A stretch of DNA of 64,000 nt from Paramecium tetraurelia (Eukaryota; Ciliophora; Oligohymenophorea; Peniculida; Parameciidae). The translations under genes were made by a program, and so were the position numbers. Under the pieces are notes generated by a model that did no database searches, had not been told where the DNA came from, and saw nothing but the letters and a program-made list of their open reading frames with translations. Each line of letters begins with the position of its first letter. The stretch's first letter is position 1. Positions 51,512 to 64,000 of this stretch are shown here, piece after piece. The DNA is taken from positions 458,732-522,731 of the forward strand of contig NW_001799211.1 of NCBI RefSeq assembly GCF_000165425.1. Reading direction: 5' to 3'.

Positions 51512-53172
51512 ATGGATTAATATAAAATAGTGAAGCGATTGGGAGATGGAACTTATGGGTGCGTCTACAAAGCAACAAATATCAACACTGGATAGATAGT
51601 TGCCATAAAAAAGTTCAAAAAAAAATATACTTCTTGGGATGAATGTGTAAACCTAAGAGAAGTAAAAGCATTATAAAAATTAAAACATCCCAATATTATA
51701 AAACTAGTCGAAGTATTCAAAGAAAAGGATGAGTTGAATTTGGTTTTCGAATTTTTAGATAAGGATATTTATCAACAATATTTAGAAAATCAAAATAATG
51801 GAAAACATTTGTCTGAAGATAAGATTAGGTCTGTAATAAAATAAGTAACTGAAGGTTTGGCATATATGCACAAAGTTGGATATTTTCATAGGTAATTAAT
51901 ACAAGTATTGTAGAGATCTAAAACCAGAAAATCTATTAGTATCAGGGGAAACTGTTAAAATATGTGATTTTGGACTAGCAAGAGAAATTAGATCGAAACC
52001 TCCATATACTGATTATGTTGCTACAAGGTAATTAGTCTTTATCATTTTTAAGATGGTATAGAGCACCAGAAATCTTACTGAAATCTCCATATTATAATTC
52101 ACCAGTTGATATATTTGCACTAGGATGTATAATGGCGGAACTATACACTCTCAAACCATTATTTAATGGAAGTTCAGAATTAGATCAGCTTTTTAAACTT
52201 TGTTAAACTTTAGGTACACCAAATGTTAGAGATGTATTTTGTTGAAAATGACTTATATAGTGGCCCGAATCATAAAAATTAGCGAACGCTGCCAATATCA
52301 CATTTCCAACATATAGTCCTGTCCTTTTGGAAAAAGTTATTCCAAATGCGTCATCGGAGGCAATCGATCTTATTAGAGATATGTTAAAGTATGATCCTTA
52401 AAAAAGACCTTCTGCTAAGTAGATTTTGGAATACCCTTATTTTACTAAATATTGTTTCCCTATGATCTAATAAATAGAGAATAAATAGGAATTTCCAAAA
52501 ATAGATAGAATGGAAAGACATGAAAAATAAGATGATATTTTTGAATTACCTAAAGTCAATAATAAGGAGAATAGAAATAAAATGAATGAATCTAATTCTA
52601 ACTTTTTAGACATTTTGGAATAAAGGATGGCTGACTATGAGAGGCCAACGAAAAAGGAAGTCTCAATACATAAGAGTAGCGTGAAGGAATCTAAAGAATA
52701 TTAAGCATCAAAAGATTATAGAGAATCAAATCTGCCGATGATACAAAATAATTAACCCAAAGATTACATAATGTCTAAGGAATTCTCTTAGAATGATTCT
52801 CTAGATCCTAGAATTGATTCTAGAAATAAAAAAGGATAAGCCGGATTGAAATTCTTAAGACACAACGATCCTATAGGGGACCAACTTAGGAATCAATAAT
52901 AATAAAGTATTTAGTAATCAAGATCTTATGAACCGACAAAAAGAAATATTTATGATTTTAATCTCATATAAATGCCAATAGCTAAACCTACATTTTAACC
53001 TAAATTGGAAATGCCGAAATAGAATAAAAATTAGATATTTGGATCAAATTATCCAAAATCTTTGCCTATCGCTCCAAATATGGGATATAAGTATTAACAA
53101 TAATAACAATAATAATAATATAAATTTGATGACATCTTATATGGTAAACCTCCGCTTAAATAGTATTATTGA
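51512..53172 (+). CDS. MAK/ICK/MOK (RCK)-family kinase
   Basis: 528 residues; introns 51892-51913, 52028-52052 and 52234-52260. Motifs: [56 protein letters not shown], and the activation loop [20 protein letters not shown](S/A)TRWYRAPE is the TxY signature of the RCK family, in which Tyr and Thr are phosphorylated by CDK20. RCK kinases limit cilium length and control intraflagellar transport. The C-terminal 230 residues are Gln/Asn-rich with a run of eight Gln near the end, encoded by TAA/CAA. A strong ciliary candidate. Confidence 0.92.
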
Positions 53173-53214
53173 TACTTATTCAAATCTACATCTATATATA
53201 TACAATATAATTAT

Positions 53215-56200
53215 TCAAACATGTATAAAATATCTCCCAATAGCAGTTAAAAACCTCTATTTGTAATCATGAGGATTGACAATAGTAGGGACCTTATATA
53301 AATTATAATGCTTACTTTTCCACCTTTGAGAACAAATTTTAATAGTCTCTCAGTTTCTTTATCCCATGTATAAAATCTTAAATAATCGATTATCCCCATC
53401 TTTATTTTTTTTTGCTTGTTGTTAATGATTAACAAAAGTGAATAATCAACAATTGATTTTCTTAATAAAAATTTACAATCACTCTATCACTTTAAGAAAT
53501 ATTCTTACTTAAAATGCCTTATCATTATAAATGTAGCAATCATTTTGCAAAATAATTGGCTCAGCATTTCTGTCTATTATAAAATTAGTATCCAGCAACA
53601 CTTTATTTACTTTCTTCTCCCATCTATTTGTTTCACTTCCTTTTAAATCATAAACCAGTAAATCTTTTTAATTACCTATACCGTAATATAAATTTTCCAT
53701 AATTAAATAAAATTCAGGATTGCCTTTGTCTCTAATCTCATACATTCCAAATATTTTACAAAGCAATGAAGGTTTTTGAGATTCATAAAAATGTCTATGC
53801 ATTTATCTAAAATAATCTATTGCAAATTATTCAAACATTCTAAACTCCTTTTCATCATCAAATTTCTTCACAACAAATAATTCATTATCAGATTTGAAGA
53901 ATTTTGATGAAGACTTCCCACCACTAGCATTCCATGAACCTGTTACACTAAGGGATTTTATAAATAAATTTAATGTGATTCCAAAGGATGCTCTTAAAGC
54001 TTCAAATTGAATTGGGAAATATATCATTATTTCTTAAGTTTTTGACTTTTTTATCGAAAACTACTAATTTCCTTAACCACTTGCTATCGATTATTATGAA
54101 GATATTGATTTTTCCTCATCAATAAATTAATCCCTACTCATTGACGGTTTCATTCCCTTTACTTTATCATACTATAATGTAATAGTAATGTAATTTTTTT
54201 CTTTTTTTTAAGGGATAGATTATTGTTAGGATGTATTCAAATTAGAATCAGTAGTAGTTGCCAATGATTCTCTTGGGAGACTATGATCCTCTTAATCCCA
54301 TTTTCCTGATTATTAGCCAGTTTTTATTAAAATCAGTTTGCTTAAAACAACCTTCTATTATTCTGAATCAGCCTTTTAAAAATCTAGTTTAATTTATAGT
54401 CATACTTTCATAATAATTAATCGCTTTAAGATAGTTTGGATGATTTAAAGCAAATGCTAAAGAAGATAATGGTTGACTTTCAAAAATAGCTACAAATGGG
54501 ATAATTTTTCTCTCACTTAATGCAACCTTATTCTATTCTTCTTAAAATAGACATATAGGCCATTCTTTTAAAAAATTACTTAAAGGGTTCTGTTGTTTAT
54601 CTGCAATAAATGAATGATTGCTGTCTAATTCTCTGACAGAATGTTATTAATTAAGAATCTTGTTAGAAGAATTTTTCTTAAATTTACAATCAATCGATGA
54701 TTTCATATCACCAAATTAATCGCTTTAATGGTCGATGTCTTCTCCAACTATACTATCAGAATGAATGATGTCGTAATCTTATCCAGACAGATGTCCTTTA
54801 TTTGTAGGAGATTGATGATCAAAGTCTTTTTAGCTTCTTATTATAGAATTTTTATTAAGAAACCTTTTCATTTCCGTCTTAATTTATTCCCCTATTTCTT
54901 GCAATTAAATACTCAAATTATAAGTAAATTATTGTAATTCAGATATTTAATTAATTGCTGAAAATTTCTACTACCAAAACTTTTCATCAGAATATTATTC
55001 AATACCATCTACTTCAACATTTTTGGACAAAGTTTTCTTAAATTATGTTAACTAAAACATAATGTTTAAATATCTTTAATAAAGATCTTTTTTTTGAGAC
55101 TAAATATATTCTTCTTCCCACTTTGTTAAATTATCAAGTAATTCTTAACTTAAAGTACGTTATATTATTGTGTTGAAGACTTCCACTTCCCCAACTTAGA
55201 TCTTCACCATTGACTCATCATACGTAAATATTCTTTACAATTAGTGATTACAATTAATCTACTAGCCTGTTTATTTATCATTTGTGTTTGGTGGAGTCAT
55301 CAATATCGTTTACATAAATCTAAAAAAGGAAAAGTCTAAATTTAGGCTAGACAATTTAACAATATTTGAACTTAAATCGCATTTACTACATTAAATGTAG
55401 GTTTCTATTCTTATCTTCTTTTTTTCTCCCTTTTAATTTGAATGGGATTACTAAACAATTTTAGTAATATCTTTTGCAGTATACACATTATCCCTTTGCT
55501 CATCTTCATTTGACAACTAAGAAAACTATTAGGAAACTTAATTTGATAACTAAGGAGGTTCATTAGTCGATATGACTCTTCCACTTCTATTTTTTTAATC
55601 AACACTTATTTTAATATATTTATCTCCACAATAATAAAATGAGACATGAGCTATTTTAGGTAGATGACAAAATTCGCATCTATTATCCTTATTAGCTATT
55701 TTCAGGATAATAAATTAGCCCAGACAAACATCTTCCCCATGATAATAAACAGATTTTTTCTCCTATGGCTTATTACACATCCGAGCCATGGAAAACTCTT
55801 CTAATTTATCTCTTTAAGAAGGATGCTTCAATTTATATTCTTCTAAACTAGAAAAGTCTTTAATGTCGTTAAAATTGTTTACATCAGCAATAACATAATT
55901 GATCTTAATGTACTTTAATTCTATATTGAATAATTCTTTTAAAGGAATCTTTTCAAATAAAAATGTTGTGAAATTACCTTAATTCGATATAGTTTTTAAT
56001 AAATTGTTTTTAAACATTGAACACTCGGTAGTGATAAAGTGAGATTCCAAATCTTAATGTTTACCTAGTCTAGCACATCCTATAAAACATTGTTTTAGCT
56101 TTGATAATAACTCTTCTGAAGGGCCACTTATTGTTATTGTAGCAAATTTTTAACAAGATTAATTTTTCAAAAAACATAAGGTTGAATCCTTTTGAATTTC

Positions 56201-57464
56201 CCCTTTTTCTGAAACAACTTTTGGAAACTGTTTAAAAAATACCTTCTCACATGTACCTACTATTTATTCCTTTCTTTCAATGCATTGTTTTAATATTGAT
56301 AAGCTTATAAATTTAGCATTTGTACACAATTTAACTCTTTAAAGAACTTTCTTTTTAACATTTGTTAAAACAGTTATTTTTTTCTTGAGACACTCATCCA
56401 ATGCAATTTTATTCGCTCCCTTTTCAACTAAAATTAAATTTGGTTCATAATTTTTATAAATTTAATTAATAGAATCAACTAAGAGTTTTTTTTCATTTTA
56501 TATATAATCTTCTAATTAATTTTATGAACCTTCCATATCAAAATCTCCAATAATTATAATGATGGATGGTTTATTTATTTCAGATTACATCTATTTTAAC
56601 GCAACATTTTTCCGAAAGATAACCCCAGGGAAAAAACTGGTTAGTTATTCATCGTGATGATCAATAATTTTTATTTTCATAAAATGATTAATATCCATAA
56701 GTTTTGTGTTTAAAGAATGAAATTAAATTTCTTAAACAGACTAAGTTATCAAGGTTTTCATTTTTGCTTTCCAAAATTCAATAACTTTTTCATATGTTTT
56801 ATTTGGCTAAAGAACATTCTGCAGTATGTATTCACATATTTTTTCAAATTAATAGCCGCTTTTTTCTTATAAAATTGGTAATTAATCTTTAGCAATATCA
56901 GACTCTTCTAAAAATTCAGATATGTCTTCCTTCTCTTAATTTATTTCTAAGAGTGTCTCATCCTCATCCTAAATTTATTAAACTTCATTTCCTTTTGCAA
57001 TTATGCTTTTTGAAGAAGTAAATGTGGTCACACTTTCAAATTATTTCGAAGTATTTCTTGAATGAGAATTTCCTTCCTTCTTTAGGGTTACTTTCAAAGT
57101 TGATTCTTCATTATCTACAAAAAATCCTTTGTCTGCTATCAATTAACTAATTTTATCATAACAACGCCTGCAAAATCGAATTTTTTTCTCGCCTTCATTA
57201 GGAGACCCATCAAAAAAGTGGTTTGAACAACTACATGGTTATATCTATTTACTCTTAACAAAAAATATATCCACATCTTCTACAATGGTGCTTACGTCTA
57301 AATAAGGCATTAAATTTATTATCACACATCCCACATTAACTAATATCTTGATCGTCCTTCCACTTTTTTTTTGAAATTAATTCATTCTTTATTATATCAA
57401 ATCGAGAAACCTATTTCATATAATTATTTTTATAATAAAAACAAATTGAACTTTCAACAGACAT
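53215..57464 (-). CDS. PIKfyve/Fab1-type phosphatidylinositol-3-phosphate 5-kinase
   Basis: About 1,380 residues. N-terminus: FYVE finger (WKDDQDISQCGMC, RRKHHCRRCG, FCRRCYD). Middle: chaperonin-like domain (FFPGVIFRKNVALKQM, NLILVEKGANKIALDECL), then the Cys-rich CCR-type region (CEFCHLPKIAHVSFYY). C-terminus: PIP kinase with SGGKSSSKFF, the Lys in FVVKKF, YLIMENLYYG, YDLKGS, SIVDYSLLL, GIIDYLR and PTIVNPHDYKQRF. The final helix ends at TGA 53215. All key catalytic motifs are present. Fab1 makes PI(3,5)P2 on endolysosomes; in ciliates it should serve endomembrane and food-vacuole traffic. Several micro-introns (22-25 nt) were placed, others are not. Convergent with the RCK gene, 42 bp apart. 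Confidence 0.9.
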
Positions 57465-57506
57465 GCTTCCAAGCATAAAATTTGGCAAATTAAATAATAA
57501 TATGAA

Positions 57507-57692
57507 TCAATCTAAAATTCTTGTAATCTTATAAATAAAATTGAAACTTAACTTATAGTAATTTTGAATTTATTTAATATATTGCTATTCAAGTTCTTTG
57601 AAATTTAAAGAAATTTTCTTTTCAATAGTGGTAATAGTTTGCTATTCAATATCCTGTTAATCCAATTACCAAAATTTTTATTTATTATTCAT
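57507..57692 (-). CDS. Doubtful small helical ORF
   Basis: 61 residues, single exon: MNNKQKFWQLDQQDIEQQ then TTIEKKISLNFKELEQQYIK. Composition is that of a coiled-coil fragment. It lies between two genes of the same strand. It may be a genuine small gene, a gene remnant or an unjoined exon. Confidence 0.3.
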
Positions 57693-57990
57693 TAAGTAAA
57701 CAAAGTATATGACCTTAATTGATTATTTTGGTTTAAAATACCTTTATTAATTGAAAGTTTTGACATGAAATTGCGTTCTTCTCTGAATACTATGAAAATT
57801 AAGCTTATACTGAAAGCTCTATTTTTACAATTTTAAAAAGCTAATCATGAAAAAATATATCCTTTTTTGATCATTAATTTGAGCAAAGCATCCAATGGCC
57901 TATTTCATTTTGGTTATCATTACATTTTCGAGAAATAAAGAATAAGATAATTTTTATAAAAAAATCGCATTTAAAATTTTCATAATCTAT

Positions 57991-59186
57991 TCAGCTTCTT
58001 CCACTTCTAGTATTATATTATTTGCTTTTATTTTAATCAGAGTAATTTTTTATAGCAGGATAAGAATTACTCATGGTGTTAAAATTTGTTGAAATGGGTG
58101 CTTGTTGTTGATTATTATGAGGGATATTCGATAAGGGATTATAATTTGTGAAATTCTAAAACATATTTGGAATTGTCGAAAAATTTTAATTCTAAATAGT
58201 AAAAGGAGACTGCACATTGCTATTATATTGGTGAATAATGGCGTCATTTACTTGCTAGTATAATTTTGTAAAGTCTAAGTTGAATTGTTACTCAATTAAC
58301 TTTTGGTTTATATGTTGTTCTTATTGTTAATTTTTTTTTCCTTCCTTTTATTTTTATTCTTCTAGTAATCTTTTTTTCTATTAATCTATAATTGGATCTA
58401 TAAATGGAATTTTCGATGGCGAGGGTTCCTTTTGTTTAAGCTTAAGTGTTTGCGATTTAATATCATAGACCTGTTTATAATAAAATATACATAATTTTAT
58501 ATCCCTTGATTTATTTCTTTAAAACAATTAGATTTGCTTTTTAGACTCATCCCAGCATTTTTACTCTACAAAAAAAATGTTTTAAATTCAGCTGTGTCAT
58601 TAGTTTTGTTTTAAATATTGTGGTTCGATTATATTTCATTAATGAAGTGCTTCTAAGACTCTAAAGGAACTTGAATCTGTGTTCCAAACGATGTCTAATT
58701 TTAACTTTTTCTATAAATGAATAATACAGCTGATAATAGGCATTGTGAAAAAATCAAAATACTAAAAGATTAGAGATTTCCTATGAAACCCTTTATTAAT
58801 TCGGATAAATCAGTTTGATAAATATGAAAATCGCTTACTGTAGATCTTATTTTGCTTTAAACTTTTAAATTAGATTCTGGAACACTTTCATTTTCAAATA
58901 GAGTTTATCTCTTTATACTTGATAAAGGGTCTGTAACCTAATCGCATAAATCCTGAAAACTTCCGTGATCGCCATCTATGCGACTAATTTCTTACGAGTT
59001 CCCAAATATTGTTGGATTAATTTCTCTTACATTATCATTCCCTTAATCATAGTTGGTGTAATTTTCTAAAGCTTAATTAAATGAGTAAGCTCTCTCCAAT
59101 TTTTTGATTCCTATATCTAATTAATCATCTTTGTACAATATTTCCTAACTAAGTTATGGAGGCAAGGTCCTTTCAAAATTTTTCAT
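57991..59186 (-). CDS. Uncharacterised protein with Q/N-rich C-terminus
   Basis: About 370 residues. The start MKNFERTLPPQLSQEILYKD is followed by an acidic, Ser/Asp-rich middle and a C-terminal half with a charged helix (IDQQKKRLLEEQKQK) and a Gln/Asn/Pro-rich disordered tail with repeated NPF/NPL-like bits (NYNPLSNIPHNNQQQ). The end GRS-TGA is at 57991. One or two introns near 58680-58760 are needed to join the frames and were not fixed. No family was recognised. Confidence 0.55.
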
Positions 59187-61279
59187 TATTAATAATTCAA
59201 ATTAAAATAATAACTTAAAATAAACAGAATACATAAAAAAAGAAATATAAAAATCAAGTGATTTATTTGTTTATGGATCATTAAGAATTGTAATAAATTG
59301 ATTGAAAAATTGTAGAATTCATATTAAAATTTTTGGTTTTGGATCATTTGACCTCAAAATGATATTTATTAGAATGCATAAAAGATAATTATAAATTATA
59401 AATTACAAATTTGGCTTAAATTATTATCTAAAGTTATTTGTAAAATAATAATCAAAATACTTTACTTTCAATGAGGAAGTTTAAAATTTTTATTTCTCTT
59501 TAATTTTCCCTTTCCCTTTTGAAAAGTTAGATTTAAAACTTATTCTCCAATCATAAAAATCAAAAAATGATAGTAAAATGCATCCTTCTAATCAATTTTA
59601 GATCAAAAAAATATCAATTTATAAATGATTCTCGAAAAATTTAGTTTGTACCTTTTAGAGGGGAGAATATTCCTGGACTAGGTAAGATAAAAAGTTTGAA
59701 GAATATAATGAAAACAATACCCTAATCAATCAATTAAGGAAAGTGCAAAATATAGAGGAATGGCTAGGCTGATAATTGAAAATAAGATGTTTTGCTCTAT
59801 GCAAATTTGCCTTCAAAATGAAATTTTAAAACACTCCTGTTGGGCAGTTCAAAATGATCATCATTCTACATAAAAATATTAATATAAATATATTTGTTAT
59901 GATATTTTATGATATTCAAAGCTATAAGTTGACCACAAATATCAATTGAATTAGAGCATTCAAGTTAATATTTCTCCAAAAATTGAAATATTTATATAAA
60001 AGTCTTTATTTGTTTACAAAATATTTTAAATGGTCTAACTATGTTATTAAAATATGTTAAAATATTGTCCTAAAGTAGTTTAGAAAATTGTCTGAAATAT
60101 CATCTTTAAAGTATGAATAATTTATAATTTAAAAATTTAAGTTAATGTGGACAAGTAATTTACATTAGTTATAGAAGTCTCAGATAAAAATACCCAAGTA
60201 TCTTCAAAAAAAATCTAACAATTTTAACGCTGCTCATAGTAGCTAGGCTTGTGATTAAATGACGTTGCTTATTGTCTAGTTTAGCTGATTCAATTATTGT
60301 GATTAATTTGAGAACAACAGATGTAATATCGAAATCACTGTCAATTTGACATAAATATAAATTCACCATCTTTTACAATTATTAGGAAGAAACTTAACAC
60401 TTCAGCACTGCAATATGAATAAATTTATATATTTATAATATGATAATAATTGTTTAAAACCAAAAGTCACAGTTCACTTCAATAAGAAATTTCTGAAGTT
60501 ATTAATTTTTCACAATATCTTATAAGGATAAACTCTATTTTGCAAAGGCGTAAAACAGACTTTCAAGTTAATTATAATTATCATTATTCTCTATCATTCA
60601 TAAATTTGTAAATATCCGTTTAATAAAAGAAGAAGTCTCATTAGTCTTTTAAGTTGTAAATAAGGTAAAATTTAGATGAACAACAGTATTTATCAATAAT
60701 GACTGATGACGAAGTTAATAATATTTTACTTAAATAGTTTAAGTTGAGAATATTGAAAAATTAAATTTCTGACTATACTAGCTACTTCAGCTTTAAAGAA
60801 ACTATCTTTTAATATTCTACATGTAAGCAATTCATGCATAACCAGATTAATTCAGATACATGTTGACAATTTCTGCTTGGAATCTTAAATAATAATTATC
60901 AAAATTATATTTAAATATCGTTGCAACATTCATAGAATAATCTTCTAAAAAGATATTAAATTTTGAAAATTATCAACTCTTTACTAATAAAAAATGTAGT
61001 TCTTTTTATATCCTAGAATTTGGATATTAATATACTATTCCTAATTTTAATTGTTTCATAAATTATTAATTTCATTTTGGCCATTTGAAGGTGAAAAATT
61101 TTCTCCTCGAGTATACAAATAATTCATTATTATAAATGAAAATGAAATATTAGAATTTTACTTCAATTTTAAGAGTTTTATATAGCTTTCCTCGTTATCT
61201 ATATTTTCTATTTTGCTCAAAATCAGATATCTAAAAGCATAAGCGCTGCTATTAATGTCTTAATAAAAAAACTTGTTTT

Positions 61280-62140
61280 CTTTTTGAAATCACAATTGAA
61301 CTAGAGCAATTGCGTTATGACATGAAGCATGAATTTATATCTTAATTTGGTGACTTAGAGAAAGAAATTGAAATAAATTTGTTTTCTGATTACTATTGAA
61401 AAAGATTAATGAAAAATAGGAGGATAGATATTTTGATAGAGAAATGAAATTGTGGATAAGAATGTAAAATGTAAGAAGGAAGAAGGAAGAACTAGAATTG
61501 CGATTTTAGAATTAAGTGAAAATTTCAAAATACGAATAAATTCATGATACTGATTACTTAAGCCAGCTAAAAAAACTAATATTAGAGTAAAGGTTGGTTG
61601 TTTTTTGGATTAATCGATAAAAATTAAATTGATATCAACTTTTGGAAATAGACTAGCAAATAAATTCTCATCATGTGATTTATTCTTTGAATTAAAAAAC
61701 CAGAGATTGGATTGGTATGGTATCTACAGAATGGAACTCTTAGATAAGCTCAAGAAAATTGAATAAACAAAGTATGATTTGGGTTTATGATAAATTTGTA
61801 TAAGATTTGGAAGAAATTTGATTTGGAAATTAAAACTAAATAACTGGATAGATATGTCATCTTCTTTGACAAGGTTCAACGTCTACAATTAGTTTAGTTT
61901 GACAAAAATTTGCTATTTGAAATTATTACAAAAAATAGGATTGTTGGAAGAAGGTTTAAAGATGTTATACAATTAAATTAGTTTATAATCCTATTAATAA
62001 AATATAGATTAGATTCAAGAATGGATTTTATTAAAGGAGTTTATGGCCTTTAATATTAGTTAATATTTTGATGATTTTTATTGAAATAGTAAGGATAAAG
62101 TTTGAAAATATTGGAGGAGACATTAATATTGTGATTTTTC
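61280..62140 (+). pseudogene. Probable decayed protein-coding gene
   Basis: Segments with charged, helical composition follow one another in shifting frames: ELEQLRYDMKHEFIS, then KKINEKQEDRYFDREMKLW after a frame change at about 61393 that no intron explains, then SHHVIYSLNQ and KTKQLDRYVIFFDKVQRLQL, each separated by TGA or shifts. This looks like a coding gene that has lost its frame. The family could not be recognised. Missed introns in a live gene are the alternative. Confidence 0.35.
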
Positions 62141-62152
62141 ATAAGATATAGA

Positions 62153-62232
62153 GACTATATATGGTAAAAGTACTTACAGATAAAGTGAGGCAGACTATAT
62201 ATGGTAAAAGTACTTACAGATAAAGTGAGGCA
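62153..62232. repeat. Perfect 40-bp tandem duplication
   Basis: Two identical head-to-tail copies (62153-62192 and 62193-62232), each beginning gactatatatggtaaaagt and ending agtgaggca. No mismatch between copies, so recent or under correction. Confidence 0.95.
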
Positions 62233-62781
62233 GTTTGAATTCATGATAAAGTGCTTACAAATTCAAATAATTTATAAGATAAATTGTCTATAATTTTCAA
62301 CACCAAGACTAAATATAATAAAAAAATTTGAAGGCTGACAAACTTATTCCAAATAAAAAATAATCATTCAAATTCAAAGCAAAATAGGAGTAAAATATTT
62401 CCCTCCCATTTAAATTCGTATTAATAGCATAATTATACCTTTCAGCAAACAAGCTCTTGGTATTGTTTCCTTGGTTTAAATGAATTTTTTGCTGAGTGAG
62501 TCTTTCAAATTATGCTGTAAACATTAAGTATTCTGATAAGAGGCTATACTGAAGAATTGGAGGTTTACTAGTTTAATTACATTAAAGTTGACTCGTTAAG
62601 GTTAAATTCAATTTAGCTTAAGCAATATTAAATTAATATTATGCTGATATTTAGAATATTTATTGAGTCAAAATTCACTCTCAAAATTTTAAAAGATTAT
62701 TTAATTACGACTTCTAGTTTTAGGATAATATTATAACAAGTACTGATGTACGCTGTTCGTCAACCTGTGTAAGCGATGTGC

Positions 62782-63161
62782 TCATCGTGGCTATTATAAT
62801 TAGCCTTCTGTCTTCCTAAATTGCTTTCTAGTCCTTTCCTGTATTCTTTTGATACATTAATTATGAATATCCACAAACTTTTTATTTCTAAAGCAGACAA
62901 AATATCTACTATTAACAACAAAATCAATACTTAATTGGTTGCTTCGCTCTTGTACTTTCTCAATGACATTATCATAGTTGAGCTCGCTGAACTGATAATA
63001 TACATAGTTATAATCGATACATCATTAGATACAGAGTATCCCTTATTCCTAAAAAGTTTGTTGGCAACTGCAATGTATTAATCTTTGGAATATCTTGAGG
63101 CAACAGAAATTATTATTGAATTGACACAGATATGCTAAGCCTTATATTTATGTCTCAACAT
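62782..63161 (-). CDS. Uncharacterised small protein
   Basis: 116 residues; a 29-nt intron (gtatcgatta...atcag) gives an exact frame. It reads CVNSIIISVASRYSKDQY, LFRNKGYSVSND, then FSELNYDNVIEKVQER and a basic end. Alternating strands and helices faintly recall an anticodon-binding (HGTP-type) domain, as at the end of HisRS or GCN2, but no catalytic domain precedes it. The call is weak. Its acceptor is CAG. Confidence 0.45.
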
Positions 63162-63275
63162 TAGTTTAAATTGTCATCCAACCTAAAAATCCCAACTAAT
63201 TAAATTAAATTCACCTAAAAATCATGAAATTAATTTATTTATACTCTAATTTTTTTTAATTAATAGAAATTAGAA

Positions 63276-64000
63276 ATGATATAAGTTGAAAAAACAACTG
63301 TAATTGTGAATTATGAAGATATTATAGATTAAGGGAATTTTGGATCTCTTTTCAAAGGTACAATTAGTTAGGGTAAATTGGTGGCTGTAAAAATACAAAA
63401 AGACATTTCAGATTTTGAAAACTAGATTTTATCGGCAATTAAAGGAAAACAATTTGATCATATAATTGAAGTGATTGCTTTTGAAAAAAAGGAGAAAGCT
63501 GCTTACACAATTATGGAACTTGGTGAAAAGTTTGATTTAAGTAAAATTTTGAATAAAAAGAATGCATGCTTGCAAGTAAAAATATAAATATTTTAGATGG
63601 CAAAAGGTGTTCAAGAATTACATAAATTAGGATTTTTTCATCGGGATTTAAAACCTGGTAATTTTGTAATAGGGAAAGACAACAAAATCAAGTTGATTGA
63701 TTTTGGGATCTCTAAAAAAATAGAAGAGAAATCTCAAACCCAAATGTAAGGGACATATCAATATATGGCTCCAGAAATACTGAAAACCTAAGCTTATGAC
63801 CATTCTGTTGATATCTGGTCTTTGGGATTGGTTTTTTATGAGGTCTTTCTAGGTTTAGTATTTTTTACAAATAAATAAGAAGGTGAAATGATTGATGACC
63901 TACTTTAAATCAAGCAAATATAAATCAATGAAAAAATAAGAGCAAATAGAAATTTAGGATAGTGGCAACAAAAATTGCTATAAAAAATGATTGTTCAAAG
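63276..64000 (+). CDS. Protein kinase (3' part beyond the window)
   Basis: The first 230 or so residues are seen. Motifs: [10 protein letters not shown], Lys in [25 protein letters not shown], then [11 protein letters not shown] and [18 protein letters not shown]. All catalytic residues seen are intact. A 21-nt intron (gtaaaaatataaatattttag) lies before MAKGVQEL. No regulatory domain precedes the kinase; the group is not clear (a ciliate-type expansion is likely). Confidence 0.85.

Larger units (their letters stand above)
59187..62781. other. Gene-poor AT-rich stretch
   Basis: About 3.6 kb without a gene I can defend. Short protein-like segments occur (for example plus strand about 59730-59870 and minus strand 60169-60369) but are broken or lack starts. 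The decayed segment and the tandem repeat are listed separately. In a genome with gaps of mostly under 400 bp this is exceptional. Confidence 0.55.

Overview
The window is a stretch of ciliate macronuclear chromosome, almost certainly from Paramecium. TAA and TAG are read as glutamine inside every conserved protein and only TGA ends genes. The DNA is very AT-rich. Introns are tiny (mostly 20-31 nt, GTA...TAG) and genes are packed on both strands with gaps often under 100 bp. Standard-code ORFs therefore show only pieces of the genes. I rebuilt gene models by hand with the ciliate code and these micro-introns. For most models the spliced length is an exact multiple of three; the exact exon structure of the longest genes (about 1-7.7 kb, 23-27 kb, 42-45 kb, 53-59 kb) is only partly worked out.

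Layout. 1-7.7 kb: a cyclic-nucleotide-binding protein cut by the window edge, then a tandem pair of membrane hybrid histidine-kinase-like proteins that have lost both phosphoacceptor residues. 8.5-16 kb: a serine-rich protein, two tandem ABHD17-like hydrolases, a CFAP97-like protein, a FASTK-like protein, a membrane RING protein and a small GxGRDTYI-motif protein. 16.5-23 kb: an Alba-domain protein ending in a long Arg-Asp-Asn repeat, an Aurora-like kinase carrying a MYND finger, a Myb-like protein, Sm protein G and a membrane protein. 23-32 kb: a full ABCA transporter, an ULK/Atg1-like kinase and a choline/ethanolamine kinase. 32-39 kb: an HMG-box protein, a polytopic membrane protein, MCM4 and a CK1 kinase. 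40-53 kb: a MORN protein, MsrA, a TTC29-like TPR protein, a PDK1-like kinase, a two-finger CCCH protein, an Rce1-type CAAX protease and a MAK/ICK (RCK) kinase. 53-59 kb: a complete PIKfyve/Fab1 (FYVE, chaperonin-like and PIP-kinase domains) and a Q/N-rich protein. 59.2-62.8 kb is unusually gene-poor with probable decayed coding sequence and a perfect 40-bp tandem duplication. The end holds a small gene and a truncated kinase.

Together the genes lean to signalling (seven protein kinases, two pseudo-histidine kinases, PIKfyve, a cNMP-binding protein), cilia (CFAP97-like, TTC29-like, RCK kinase) and housekeeping (MCM4, SmG, MsrA, Rce1). No operon-like functional cluster, mobile element, CRISPR, rRNA or tRNA was recognised. 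The strongest leads are the pseudo-histidine-kinase pair, the MYND-Aurora fusion and the Alba-(RDN)n protein.
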